A stretch of DNA of 64,000 nucleotides from Acidiferrobacteraceae bacterium (lineage in GTDB: Bacteria > Pseudomonadota > Gammaproteobacteria > Arenicellales > UBA868): NCBI GenBank assembly GCA_002724185.1, contig PBOB01000066.1, positions 1 through 64,000 on the forward strand, read 5' to 3'. A model generated the notes under the pieces. It did no database searches. It had not been told where the DNA came from and saw nothing but the letters and a program-made list of their open reading frames with translations. A program made the position numbers and the translations under genes. Below are positions 19,841 through 28,148 of the stretch, one piece after another. Position 1 is the first letter of the stretch. Each line of letters opens with the position of its first letter.

Positions 19841-21438
19841 TTTAAGGAGGCCCCAGTCATAAGTGATCCGATCCTATTCTCTGATCCAGGATTAGCTTCA
19901 ACAATGCCGACCATTTGACCCTGATACATGACACCGATCCGATCAGCTAAATCAATTAACTCTTCGAGCTCTGTGGAAATCAAGAGTGTAGTTATACCCC
20001 TAGATGCTCCTTCACGTATACGGTCGCGGGCAGATGCAATGTTCTGTAAGTCAAGTCCATACGTAGGTTTATTCAGTAATACTATTTCGGCATTGTCATC
20101 CATCTCGCGTGCAAACAGCGCCTTTTGGATATTGCCTCCCGACAGTCGGCCAATAGATGTCCGTTCAGAAGGTGTTCGAATATCATACTTTTTGATTTGA
20201 CGTCTTGCAAAGGAAAAAATTGCACGCCATTTGGTGAAACCATATTTCCAATATGGATTTTCGCCAATACTTTTGGCCACTAAATTAGTAGCTACTGAAT
20301 GATCAGACACTATACCCTCGCCAACACGGTCATCTGTTAGATAACGAAATCCCCGATCTCTCCTTTCGGAGACTTTGAGTACCGAAATATCTTCTCCGTC
20401 AAGCTCAATCTGGCCAGTTGCAAGATCGCGCTGCCCCGCCAAAACCTCCGCTAAGTGCTTCTGCCCATTGCCATCAATGCCGGCAATACCAAATATTTCA
20501 CCCCTAGCTACCTCAAATGAAACAGCAGATAACCCACACTCTCCCGGCAATGCGATTGTTGAAACTTCCTTGGCTGCAACAGAGATTGATCTAGTTTGAC
20601 TATCCGCGAAAACATTTCGAACAGCCACATTTGTACCTCCATTATCAACAGTCGAATCGCTCTGACCTTCTTTATCGAACATCATACGGATAATTTGTTC
20701 GATTGTTTCCTCTTCTCCCATGCCAGATCCATGATCAGGATTAATCTGACCTGCAAACGCACCGTTGCGTAGCACCGAAATACGATCACAAAGTTCGTAT
20801 GCCTCTCTTAACTTATGTGTGACAAACACGATAGCCACTCCGTTTTCGCGTAGCCGCTTCATAACATGACCAAGTTCAATAACGCCTTGTGGCGTCAGCA
20901 TTGAGGTCGGTTCATCCAGTATCAGAACTCGCTCCCCACCACGCCATAGAGCGCGCATGATTTCGACCTGCTGCCGCTGACCAAGAGACAGGCTACCAAC
21001 TAGAGCCTCTGGATCAATTGTTACTGCTAATAGCCCGCATAGCTCAGCGAATCGACTACGTGCAGATTCTTTATCCAGTTTGTTTTTCCAGGAGCCGCCA
21101 AGCATCAGGTTTTCAATAACTGATAAAGTGGGGGCAAGCAACACATGTTGAAAAACCGTTCCTATGCCCGCCAGCAGACTATCACGTGGAGAGCCAAGCC
21201 GACGCTCCACACCGCCAATTATAATGGTCCCAGCATCAGGTCGATGAAGTCCAGCAAGTATCGAGATAAGAGTGGACTTCCCTGCGCCATTCTCGCCAAG
21301 CAAAGCGTGAATCTCTCCCGCGTAAATGTCGAGAGTAATATCCTGATTGGCGACAACGCCCGGGAAAAACTTAGAGATACCTCTTAACTCAATAGCTGAG
21401 GTATGATGAATTTTTGAGTCGCTAGCTGATAATGCCAC
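19837..21438 (-). CDS. BMP-type ABC transporter ATP-binding protein with two ABC domains (YufO-like)
   Basis: 533 residues from a GTG. Domain 1 (about residues 15-245): Walker A LLGENGAGKSTL, signature LSLGQRQQVEI, Walker B VLILDEPTSML. Domain 2 (about 295-530): degenerate Walker A GIDGNGQKHLAEVL, signature LSGGNIQKALFARE, Walker B region EIVLLNKPTYGLD, in which the usual E is replaced by K (LLNKPT). A weakened second site is normal for this family. It energises the two permeases and lies downstream of the binding-protein gene across a strong hairpin. Confidence 0.88.
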   Translation of the reverse strand: MALSASDSKIHHTSAIELRGISKFFPGVVANQDITLDIYAGEIHALLGENGAGKSTLISILAGLHRPDAGTIIIGGVERRLGSPRDSLLAGIGTVFQHVLLAPTLSVIENLMLGGSWKNKLDKESARSRFAELCGLLAVTIDPEALVGSLSLGQRQQVEIMRALWRGGERVLILDEPTSMLTPQGVIELGHVMKRLRENGVAIVFVTHKLREAYELCDRISVLRNGAFAGQINPDHGSGMGEEETIEQIIRMMFDKEGQSDSTVDNGGTNVAVRNVFADSQTRSISVAAKEVSTIALPGECGLSAVSFEVARGEIFGIAGIDGNGQKHLAEVLAGQRDLATGQIELDGEDISVLKVSERRDRGFRYLTDDRVGEGIVSDHSVATNLVAKSIGENPYWKYGFTKWRAIFSFARRQIKKYDIRTPSERTSIGRLSGGNIQKALFAREMDDNAEIVLLNKPTYGLDLQNIASARDRIREGASRGITTLLISTELEELIDLADRIGVMYQGQMVGIVEANPGSENRIGSLMTGASLN

Positions 21439-21470
21439 CGTGCACGTTTTCCTCTGAGGAGAAAATCGGA

Positions 21471-21501
21471 AGAGTGGCGACCATTAAAACGTCGCCACTC
21501 T
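21471..21501 (-). terminator. Intercistronic hairpin between binding-protein and ATPase genes
   Basis: A perfect 11-bp stem AGAGTGGCGAC / GTCGCCACTCT (21471-21481 and 21491-21501) with a 9-nt loop, starting 21 bases after the binding-protein stop on the minus strand. A short T-run (ATTTTC) follows, so it could act as a partial terminator or as a barrier to 3' exonuclease, giving excess binding protein over the membrane parts. The effect is inferred. Confidence 0.7.
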
Positions 21502-21522
21502 CCACATCGCAACAGAGAACTG

Positions 21523-22581
21523 TTATCCCTCGTTTATATCGACGGACGTCATCAGTGCGCGAACAGCCTGTGCATCGGAAATATTATCAACTGAAACAGA
21601 CCCTGAGATAATCTTATCCCGCAAGTCCATTAATTCATTCCAAATATTCGCGGGTATATGTGGGCTTTTAAGCAAACGAACAGAATCGTTCTCCAAGCCA
21701 ATCTGATACCCACGTGTTCCGAAAGTGCCGTCCATGAGATCGCTCACCATGGCATCATAGACTGGAACCATGTCCCAAAGCACAGATGACAATAGATGGC
21801 CTTTGTCGATCTCGGTCTTATCACCAATCACGTCAATAAACCAAACCTTGCCACCATCGACCGCCTTAGTCGTTTCAACCGCTTGAATCATCCCAAAAGA
21901 CGACCCGTTACCCTGACCAAAGATAACATCAGCACCGGCAGAGATAACAGATTCAGTCACCCGACGGCCGCCTGCGGCATCGCCGTAAGCGGCTGGACCG
22001 ATTACAGCGTAGATGATCTTAGTTGAATCGGATGCTGCTTTAACACCCATTGCAAAAGCCGCTGATTGCGAGTTCCACGAGGGTGGCTCACCAGAAACAA
22101 CAATCCCTACACTCCCGGTTCTCGTGGTGTGGGCCGCTAATACGCCGGCAAGATAAGCTCCGTCATGACCGCTTAACGTGTAGTCGGTAACGAGTCCTTC
22201 AACTAAGCCTTGCGGAGTATCAACAATGGCGACGGGGACTCCAGTTTCTTGAGCGATTTCTGGGCCAGCTGTGTTATAGCCACTCGCATGGCAAATCATG
22301 AGACTTGCTCCCTCCTCCGCGAGTTCACGCAAAGTTGGCCGAACATCACCATAACCAAGCCCTTCAGCCGGCATAAACTCAAGGCCATATTTTTCGGCCA
22401 CAGCTCGGGCTGCATCTACACCTTGCTGATTCCAGCCATAGTCAGTTCCTTGCTCTGGTACCAAGACCGCGATCGCTTTAAGGTCGGCTGCCGAAGATAA
22501 TGCAGAAAAACCAAGGCCAAACACAATCAGGGCAGCGGAGATCAACATTTTAGATATTTGAGCAACAAGCGTTTGTCTCAT
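21523..22581 (-). CDS. BMP family ABC transporter substrate-binding protein, candidate vitamin B6 binder
   Basis: 352 residues with a signal peptide (hydrophobic residues about 12-27, cleavage near SSA-AD) and no lipobox Cys, so a soluble periplasmic protein rather than the lipoprotein form. BMP/PnrA-like features: DYGWNQQGVDAARAV, GYGDVRPTLRELAEEGASLM, CHASGYNTAGPEIAQE, VIFGQGNGSSFGMIQAVE, VWFIDVIGDKT and LLSSVLWDMVPVYD. GAGGAGG precedes the ATG. Family members bind purine nucleosides or riboflavin. Because it heads an operon whose last three genes degrade vitamin B6, I infer it binds a B6 vitamer. The gene runs divergently from a LysR regulator. Confidence 0.82.
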   Translation of the reverse strand: MRQTLVAQISKMLISAALIVFGLGFSALSSAADLKAIAVLVPEQGTDYGWNQQGVDAARAVAEKYGLEFMPAEGLGYGDVRPTLRELAEEGASLMICHASGYNTAGPEIAQETGVPVAIVDTPQGLVEGLVTDYTLSGHDGAYLAGVLAAHTTRTGSVGIVVSGEPPSWNSQSAAFAMGVKAASDSTKIIYAVIGPAAYGDAAGGRRVTESVISAGADVIFGQGNGSSFGMIQAVETTKAVDGGKVWFIDVIGDKTEIDKGHLLSSVLWDMVPVYDAMVSDLMDGTFGTRGYQIGLENDSVRLLKSPHIPANIWNELMDLRDKIISGSVSVDNISDAQAVRALMTSVDINEG

Positions 22582-22802
22582 AGACTAATCCTCCTCACCT
22601 ACTTTCAATTTAAAGTTGTTAAATTTAGTTTACAAACTGTTCAAATTTAGCTTACGATTTTTCTCTAAATCACTAAATTAATGTCGCCGGCACAATCAGT
22701 TGCACAAGCGAAACACCGATAAATACTCAATAGTAAGTGTATTCTGGAACCATTTGGTAGATAATTCGAATATATGGAATTCAGAAATCGTAAATTCGAA
22801 CA
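22582..22802. promoter_or_regulatory. Divergent LysR / transporter-operon control region with paired repeats
   Basis: 220 bp between the lysR ATG and the binding-protein ATG. It contains a near-perfect 13-bp direct repeat, AAATTTAGTTTAC (22621-22633) and AAATTTAGCTTAC (22643-22655), spaced 22 bp or two helix turns. Two AATTCGAA octamers (22763-22770, 22793-22800) are spaced 30 bp, the second touching the lysR start. These are good operator candidates for the LysR protein; which set it binds is unknown. Confidence 0.45.
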
Positions 22803-23696
22803 ATGATTCTACATGCAGACAAAATGGCACTATTTGCGGAAGTGGCTAGAGCGGGTAGTTTTACAGCAGCCGCAACAAAAATGGGGTTACCTAAATCAAC
22901 CGTCAGCGAAAGAATTACGCAATTAGAAAAACGCCTTGATACCCGACTACTAAATCGTTCAACCCGACGACTAAGCCTTACCTGGGCTGGTGAGCGATAC
23001 CTCGAAAAATGCCAAGCGTTGTTGGATATCCTAGGTGAAGCTGACGAAACTATTCAACAAATCAAAGCAGAGGCAAATGGCGAATTACGCATTACTGCTG
23101 CTGGCCGCTTTAGTGAGATGGCCCTACCAGATCTACTAGTACATTTCCAAGAACTATATCCAAAGGTCACATTTGACATAGTCGTTGAGGACGAACCCCT
23201 AGATATCATTGAGAATGGTTTTGATATAGCCTTTCGTACAGGTGATCTTAAAGACTCTTCGCTCGTCAGTTACCAATTATTAGATAACCATAAATTCCTA
23301 GTTGCGAGCACAGAGTATCTCTCTGAACATCCAATTAATACATTTGAAGATCTTTCTAGCGCGAGAGCGATTATTCATCCTGGATATCCCATCTGGAAAA
23401 TGTCTGATCAAAGCCGGACCAAAATCGTACGACCAAAACCATCTGTAAAAGTAAATAATATGATATTCGCTCGTAACTTATGCGAGAAAGGTGGCGGAGT
23501 GACAGTGTTGCCCGAAGGCTTAATTAAGCCGCAGCCAGGAACGCCTAGAATGACTCGAGTTCTCCCGGACTGGGACATTGAAGCAAATGCACTATACATG
23601 GTTTATTCGAGTCGTAAACATAACACGCCCGCATTTAAAGCGTTCACATCTTATGTAATCGAAAAGTACTCACACTTCTATAATAACCTCAACTAA
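22803..23696 (+). CDS. LysR family transcriptional regulator
   Basis: 297 residues. The N-terminal winged helix-turn-helix is clear (MALFAEVARAGSFTAAA, PKSTVSERITQLEKRL, TRLLNRSTRRLSLT), followed by a periplasmic-binding-protein-like effector domain from about residue 92 (GELRITAAGRFSEM, DIAFRTGDL, FLVASTEYL, GGGVTVLPEGLI). No ribosome site precedes ATG 22803; Met8 is an alternative. It is transcribed away from the transporter/B6 operon, the usual position of an activator responding to a pathway intermediate. The effector is not predictable from sequence. Confidence 0.9.
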   Translation: MILHADKMALFAEVARAGSFTAAATKMGLPKSTVSERITQLEKRLDTRLLNRSTRRLSLTWAGERYLEKCQALLDILGEADETIQQIKAEANGELRITAAGRFSEMALPDLLVHFQELYPKVTFDIVVEDEPLDIIENGFDIAFRTGDLKDSSLVSYQLLDNHKFLVASTEYLSEHPINTFEDLSSARAIIHPGYPIWKMSDQSRTKIVRPKPSVKVNNMIFARNLCEKGGGVTVLPEGLIKPQPGTPRMTRVLPDWDIEANALYMVYSSRKHNTPAFKAFTSYVIEKYSHFYNNLN

Positions 23697-23745
23697 ATAA
23701 GCATACTTTAGACATGCACAAGCTCTTACAAACTCCTTGTTGTTA

Positions 23746-24696
23746 TTAGCCTGAAGGGTCAGTTGCACCATCAAGCACTTTGCGAGCATCAACTAATAAC
23801 TTGGCCCTCCTCTTACGAAGAGATTCGATCTCTTCTTGGGAATATGCATATATGCCCTGACCCGTTTTCATCCCCAAATTCCCAGAAATAACCTTTCCTC
23901 GAATCATGTCACTAACATCAGACCTATCACAAAGATCTTTGTTGAGATAACTGCCAACGGCTTCATATATATCCAGACCTGCCATATCAAGCAATGCCAT
24001 TGGCCCAATCACTGCCAGCTTATAGCCTATGCCCCACGATACGCAGGTATCCAAGTCTTTAGCATCTATAACGCCGTGATCCACTAAGTCTATGCATTCT
24101 CTAAGTAAGGCATAGAGCACACGATTCTCAACAAATCCGGGTATATCTTTTTTTACAACTACTGGAATTAGCTTAAGTCTACGAATACAAGTAGTCATAG
24201 CTTCTACTACATCTGGTGATGTAGATTTTCCCGCGATAACCTCTATCATAGGAATAATATGTGGTGGATTAGACCAATGCATGCCCACAAACCTACTTGG
24301 TTTAATTGCTCCCTCCTGTAATTGACTAACTGGAATACCCGAAGAATCACTCGCCAAAATACAATCTTGAGATACGATTAACTCGAGCTCCCTGAACAGG
24401 GCTACCTTTAGCTCTAGGTTTTCAGGAATAGTCTCTATAACCAAATCAGCATTACTTACACATTCTTGGAGACTAGAAGTCAAAGTTATATCGGTCCGAA
24501 TATCTTGGCCAGCCCCCAATGACTGCAACACTTTTCTTGCTACTTTTATTTTGTCATCGGCCTGCCCGCGAGCCTCTTCATCAGCATCATAAGCGGAAAC
24601 TGATATACCACCGCTCGCTAGGGTTGCCACGATTCCAGGCCCCATCGTACCTAGCCCAATAACAGCTGCGCGCTTGATATTGTGTAGTGCTGGCAT
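23746..24696 (-). CDS. 3-hydroxyacyl-CoA dehydrogenase family enzyme, possible FHMPC dehydrogenase
   Basis: 316 residues: Rossmann domain (AAVIGLGTMGPGIVATLASGG) then the C-terminal helical domain. The catalytic His lies in GMHWSNPPHIIPMIEVIAG instead of the HFFNP of fatty-acid enzymes, and VENRVLYALLRECIDLV and DTCVSWGIGYKLAVIGPMAL follow. This pattern resembles, from memory, 5-formyl-3-hydroxy-2-methylpyridine-4-carboxylate dehydrogenase of Mesorhizobium loti, a member of this family acting after 4-pyridoxic acid in vitamin B6 degradation. The B6 genes next door support this. A lambda-crystallin-like or carnitine dehydrogenase is the main alternative. It is last in a minus-strand operon. 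Confidence 0.6.
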   Translation of the reverse strand: MPALHNIKRAAVIGLGTMGPGIVATLASGGISVSAYDADEEARGQADDKIKVARKVLQSLGAGQDIRTDITLTSSLQECVSNADLVIETIPENLELKVALFRELELIVSQDCILASDSSGIPVSQLQEGAIKPSRFVGMHWSNPPHIIPMIEVIAGKSTSPDVVEAMTTCIRRLKLIPVVVKKDIPGFVENRVLYALLRECIDLVDHGVIDAKDLDTCVSWGIGYKLAVIGPMALLDMAGLDIYEAVGSYLNKDLCDRSDVSDMIRGKVISGNLGMKTGQGIYAYSQEEIESLRKRRAKLLVDARKVLDGATDPSG

Positions 24697-24714
24697 CAGC
24701 TTAATATGACAAGA

Positions 24715-25317
24715 CTATGCAGCAACAACACGTTGATATGCTGGTAGCCCTGAAATAACCTTATGCCAGCGATTTAATTCTGGTAATTCCGGAAGTATTA
24801 CCGGAAAACCTAGGCACCGGTTGCAGATAGGCCCTAGCGCTATATCAGCGATAGTCATATGACTGCCTGCTAGCCATTCATTAGATTTCAAGTGACTATT
24901 CAAAATCGTCAAATGCATACCCAAGCTTTCAGCCATTGAAGATAAATTGGAGCTACGCTCCTCTTCGGGTTTTTTTGTTTCTTTAAAAACCTCTACGTAA
25001 TTAGCATTCAAAGAAGCCAATAACCAATCCATCCAAGTTTCACATTGAGATCGTAACTTCGGGTCAGATGGCAGTAATTCAGACGAGGTCTTGGCGCATA
25101 AGTAACGCAGAATTGTGTTTGATTCCCATACGACATGCTCTTGATCAATAAGAGTCGGTACTTTGCCAGTAGGGTTCAAACTTAAGTAAGATGAGTCGCC
25201 CGTATTTCCAAACTGCCGACCATAATCCTCCCGAGTGTATTCCAGATCAAGCTCTTCAAGCAGCCATAAAACCTTTTGAACGTTACCAGATGTTTTTCTA
25301 CCTAGTAATCTCAGCAT
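24715..25317 (-). CDS. Glutathione S-transferase family protein
   Basis: 200 residues from the ATG at 25317, which has TGAGGAAC upstream; the frame is open further up but the GST fold begins with MLRLLGRKTSGNVQKVLWLL. The thioredoxin-like domain includes LNPTGKVPTLID with the cis-Pro and WESNTILRYL for glutathione binding; the helical domain has WLAGSHMTIADIALGPI. Bacterial GSTs of this length include isomerases of ring-cleavage products such as maleylpyruvate. Its operon contains a gentisate-type dioxygenase, so an isomerase role is plausible but unproved. Confidence 0.85.
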   Translation of the reverse strand: MLRLLGRKTSGNVQKVLWLLEELDLEYTREDYGRQFGNTGDSSYLSLNPTGKVPTLIDQEHVVWESNTILRYLCAKTSSELLPSDPKLRSQCETWMDWLLASLNANYVEVFKETKKPEEERSSNLSSMAESLGMHLTILNSHLKSNEWLAGSHMTIADIALGPICNRCLGFPVILPELPELNRWHKVISGLPAYQRVVAA

Positions 25318-25363
25318 AATTTTGTTCCTCAGTAAGTAAATATCATAATTGCTAGCTCGACAC

Positions 25364-25765
25364 CTATAATGGCTTATATGCAATTGCGTCCATTTCAATC
25401 TTAGTGCTAATTGCCGCTCGCGCCTCTACCGTAGTTCTCGCAAGTAACCCTTCTGGAAAATATTCGGCGAAGGTTCTGTTATAACGCCCAAAGTCGCGAG
25501 CGTCCTCCAAAAAGACTGTGATCTTAACAATATTTTCCAGATCCGCACCATCACACCGTAGAACTCGACGAATTGATTCTATTGTTGCCCTACACTGCTC
25601 TTCAATTGTGCCATCACACATTTTTCCATCTGCATCCTTTGCGACTTGTCCAGACACAAATATGTAATCTCCGGCACGTACAGCTGGATGAAATGGAAGG
25701 TTCGGATTCTTTTCCCCAATCGGATGAATGTTTACTTTGTTATCTCTCTTTGTTACTACCGACAT
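25364..25765 (-). CDS. RidA family (enamine/imine deaminase) protein
   Basis: 133 residues with AAGGAG upstream of the ATG. RidA fold signatures: VRAGDYIFVSGQVAKDADG, EEQCRATIESIRRVLRCDG, IVKITVFLEDARDFGRYN, ARTTVEARAA with the substrate Arg, and KIEMDAIAYKPL with the conserved Glu. RidA proteins hydrolyse reactive enamines and imines. In this operon it could act on nitrogenous intermediates formed when a pyridine ring is opened; that assignment is inference. Confidence 0.85.
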   Translation of the reverse strand: MSVVTKRDNKVNIHPIGEKNPNLPFHPAVRAGDYIFVSGQVAKDADGKMCDGTIEEQCRATIESIRRVLRCDGADLENIVKITVFLEDARDFGRYNRTFAEYFPEGLLARTTVEARAAISTKIEMDAIAYKPL

Positions 25766-25800
25766 AGCAATTATCTCCTTACGAAATTCTAGCAGTACGA

Positions 25801-26928
25801 CTACCAGACCGATGTCTCGATGATATCAACACCTCGCTGGCGATCAATAATATAAATCAATCCACGTTCGTCTATAGTCACGTCATTAGTAGATGCTAGA
25901 CCATGACCAGATGGCGCGTCAGGCTCAAAAAAGCCTATTTCCCTGGGCAAAAAAGGATCGGAAACATCAACTAATCGAAGCCCTTTCGCGAACCAGGCGA
26001 ACGGAATTACAGTACCAGTTATTTTCTCGGATGGCTGGTGACAACCCATCATAGGTGGTTGTGGTTCACCGTCTATATCTAAATCCGGAACTTGAAATGT
26101 TGAAATTGGGACCGGGTTAGACTCATTCGTAATATCGAAAATCCAGGTAAACGCAGGGGCAGCGTCCCATAGTTTTGCCACATCTTCATCGGCTACAATC
26201 ATGACATCTCTACCCTTAAGTCGCTCGGGCATTGCCAAACAAGTATGTGTTGGATGAGGAAACACGGAGCTAGTGTTAACGGCGGATACTAAGGTCGGTC
26301 TTGACATATCACTGATGTCAAGAATAAAAAAACCGTGGTGCCAATAACTGACATAAAGCCGATCCCCTCTTCGCAATGGATGATGACAACGTGGTGGAAC
26401 CCAACTATCCCATGGGTACGGCTCCCCGCCTGCCTCCCACTGCCCTGGAATCCACCAACGGCCGACCTCTTGTGGACTACTAGGGTCAATCAAATCCAAA
26501 ATCATAACGATGTTACCAATGTAACCTTCGACAGTCGGTGAGATATACGCATATCGGCCGTCAAAACTATATCTATGTACTCCTCGGCCTCCAGTTGTCC
26601 ATTTCGTAATCAGAGACGGATCAGCGGGTTTACTTACGTCATATATTGCTATACCACCTCCGAATTCCTGAGAGCCTTCCGTTCCCAATCGCTCATGATT
26701 GACCAACATAATGTCATTAAAAACCCGGACTTTATGGGAATGCCACCCTTTAGGCATACCTATACGGGCCACTTCTCTGGGATGAGCGGGATCCGATATG
26801 TCAAATAGGCTGGTCCCTGCCGGCTCATGCATATGCCCAACAAACAAGGTATCACCATCAACCCATACCTGGCCTCCTCCTGGGCAATCAATATGAGCTA
26901 CATGCGATGTATTCTTAACTCTTGGCAT
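25801..26928 (-). CDS. LVIVD-repeat beta-propeller protein
   Basis: 375 residues, no signal peptide. Repeated units of the form SLFDISDPAHPREVARI, IAIYDVSKPADPSLITKW, MILDLIDPSSPQEVGRW, FILDISDMSRPTLVSA, LRLVDVSDPFLPREIGFF mark LVIVD-type propeller blades. Many His residues (HSHKVRVF, PPRCHHPL, FPHPTHTCL, MMGCHQP) sit at equivalent places and could line a metal or substrate site. It is cotranscribed with a dioxygenase and a RidA. Function unknown; a ring-cleavage accessory or a hydrolase is a guess. Confidence 0.75.
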   Translation of the reverse strand: MPRVKNTSHVAHIDCPGGGQVWVDGDTLFVGHMHEPAGTSLFDISDPAHPREVARIGMPKGWHSHKVRVFNDIMLVNHERLGTEGSQEFGGGIAIYDVSKPADPSLITKWTTGGRGVHRYSFDGRYAYISPTVEGYIGNIVMILDLIDPSSPQEVGRWWIPGQWEAGGEPYPWDSWVPPRCHHPLRRGDRLYVSYWHHGFFILDISDMSRPTLVSAVNTSSVFPHPTHTCLAMPERLKGRDVMIVADEDVAKLWDAAPAFTWIFDITNESNPVPISTFQVPDLDIDGEPQPPMMGCHQPSEKITGTVIPFAWFAKGLRLVDVSDPFLPREIGFFEPDAPSGHGLASTNDVTIDERGLIYIIDRQRGVDIIETSVW

Positions 26929-27002
26929 AAATTCTCTTCAACCCTATCAAAATAGCTTACTGTTTATTTGAACCATTTCTCAGCCCAACTGCCAAAAACG
27001 TC

Positions 27003-28148
27003 TCAGCGGTCGAGTCTAACTATCTCGCCTGAACCAGTCTTCCCAAATTTCGAGTAGAAACCCAATGTCTTAAGTGTAGGCTCATCGCTGGCAACGAATA
27101 GTATCGCCCTATCTGTTTGAGATCCATTGACGTGCTCACACCAATGCCCCCCTGGCACCGCAACAGTATCGAATGGAGCCCAATCAAATCGTTCCCCGTC
27201 AATCATGCTATAACCCGACCCTTCTAATGGGGCTAATAGTATCGATGCATTTTGCTTCATAGGAAGAGTTTGCTCACCAGGTCGGAGCATCTGAGCAAAG
27301 AAAGTCATCGTATTGTAAATTGGCCTGCCGCGCAAAGGATCAACGTACTCAATCAGTATGCCTTCAAATGGATCACCTTCCCAATCCTTGTACCGATCAA
27401 GCAACTCTAACATTTGCTCCCATCTGTAGACATACATTGGTGAAGCATTGCCCGTGCCCCGCTGGTGTGAAACAAATCTTGGCAAGAATCCGCCTTGGCC
27501 ATAAATTTGTTCTGAGTAATTTGTGCAAAACCGCTCCGACTGCATCCGTTTAGAGACAATTACACCCTCCTCTTCTTCTGTGTAGTCGTGTTCAAAATGT
27601 AAAGAATTTAATGCTTCTGCCAATGGCAAATCGAGCACACTTAGATTAATTGCCGGTTCCGCCCCTTCATTCCCATGATTATGCCAAGTATCGTGAGGTG
27701 TTAGCACGAGATCTCCTGGCCCAAAAACAATATTCTCCCCCTCCACTCCGGTAAAGTTTTGATTCCCAGTTAAACCTAAACGGATTGCATTAGGAGAATG
27801 CCGATGTGGCGGCATGATCTCTGTTGGATCGTTTAGTCTATATGCCATATAGAGTGTAGTTACAGTCGCCCTACTCGGAGCAAGACCGGGATTAACTAAC
27901 ACGAGAGAACGACGTTCAGAATTCTCCATCTTGATAAGTTCGGCCGAACGATATAACAAGGGCTTGATAGCATTCTCATAATTCCAGCTAAATGGAATAG
28001 CCTTGCGCTTATCCATCACTTGCTGGTCTTCATCGTGATCAGAACTTGCATCAATCGCCCAGTAGGGCGCCATATTGCTCTTGTATACATCACGATGAAG
28101 GCTATCTAATGCTTCCACACGTTCAATTTCCCTTTTTGTATTGACCAT
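27003..28148 (-). CDS. Gentisate 1,2-dioxygenase-like bicupin protein
   Basis: 381 residues from ATG 28148, which has GGAGGA at ideal spacing; the ATG 12 bases earlier forms part of that site. The first cupin has PPHRHSPNAIRLGLTG, VFGPGDLVLTPHDTWHNHGN, giving the three His Fe(II) ligands of gentisate and 1-hydroxy-2-naphthoate dioxygenases. The second cupin (about residues 275-370: MLRPGEQTLPMKQNASILL, FDWAPFDTVAVPGGHWCEHVN) has lost most ligands, which is common in this family. The enzyme should cleave a hydroxylated ring between adjacent carbons. It starts an operon with LVIVD, RidA, GST and an FHMPC-dehydrogenase-like gene, so a hydroxypyridine substrate is possible. Confidence 0.75.
   Translation of the reverse strand: MVNTKREIERVEALDSLHRDVYKSNMAPYWAIDASSDHDEDQQVMDKRKAIPFSWNYENAIKPLLYRSAELIKMENSERRSLVLVNPGLAPSRATVTTLYMAYRLNDPTEIMPPHRHSPNAIRLGLTGNQNFTGVEGENIVFGPGDLVLTPHDTWHNHGNEGAEPAINLSVLDLPLAEALNSLHFEHDYTEEEEGVIVSKRMQSERFCTNYSEQIYGQGGFLPRFVSHQRGTGNASPMYVYRWEQMLELLDRYKDWEGDPFEGILIEYVDPLRGRPIYNTMTFFAQMLRPGEQTLPMKQNASILLAPLEGSGYSMIDGERFDWAPFDTVAVPGGHWCEHVNGSQTDRAILFVASDEPTLKTLGFYSKFGKTGSGEIVRLDR

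Noticed and set aside
25318-25398. N-terminal extension of the GST gene into the RidA gene
   Set aside because: The GST fold begins at the ATG at 25317, which has a good ribosome site; the extension is unrelated sequence.
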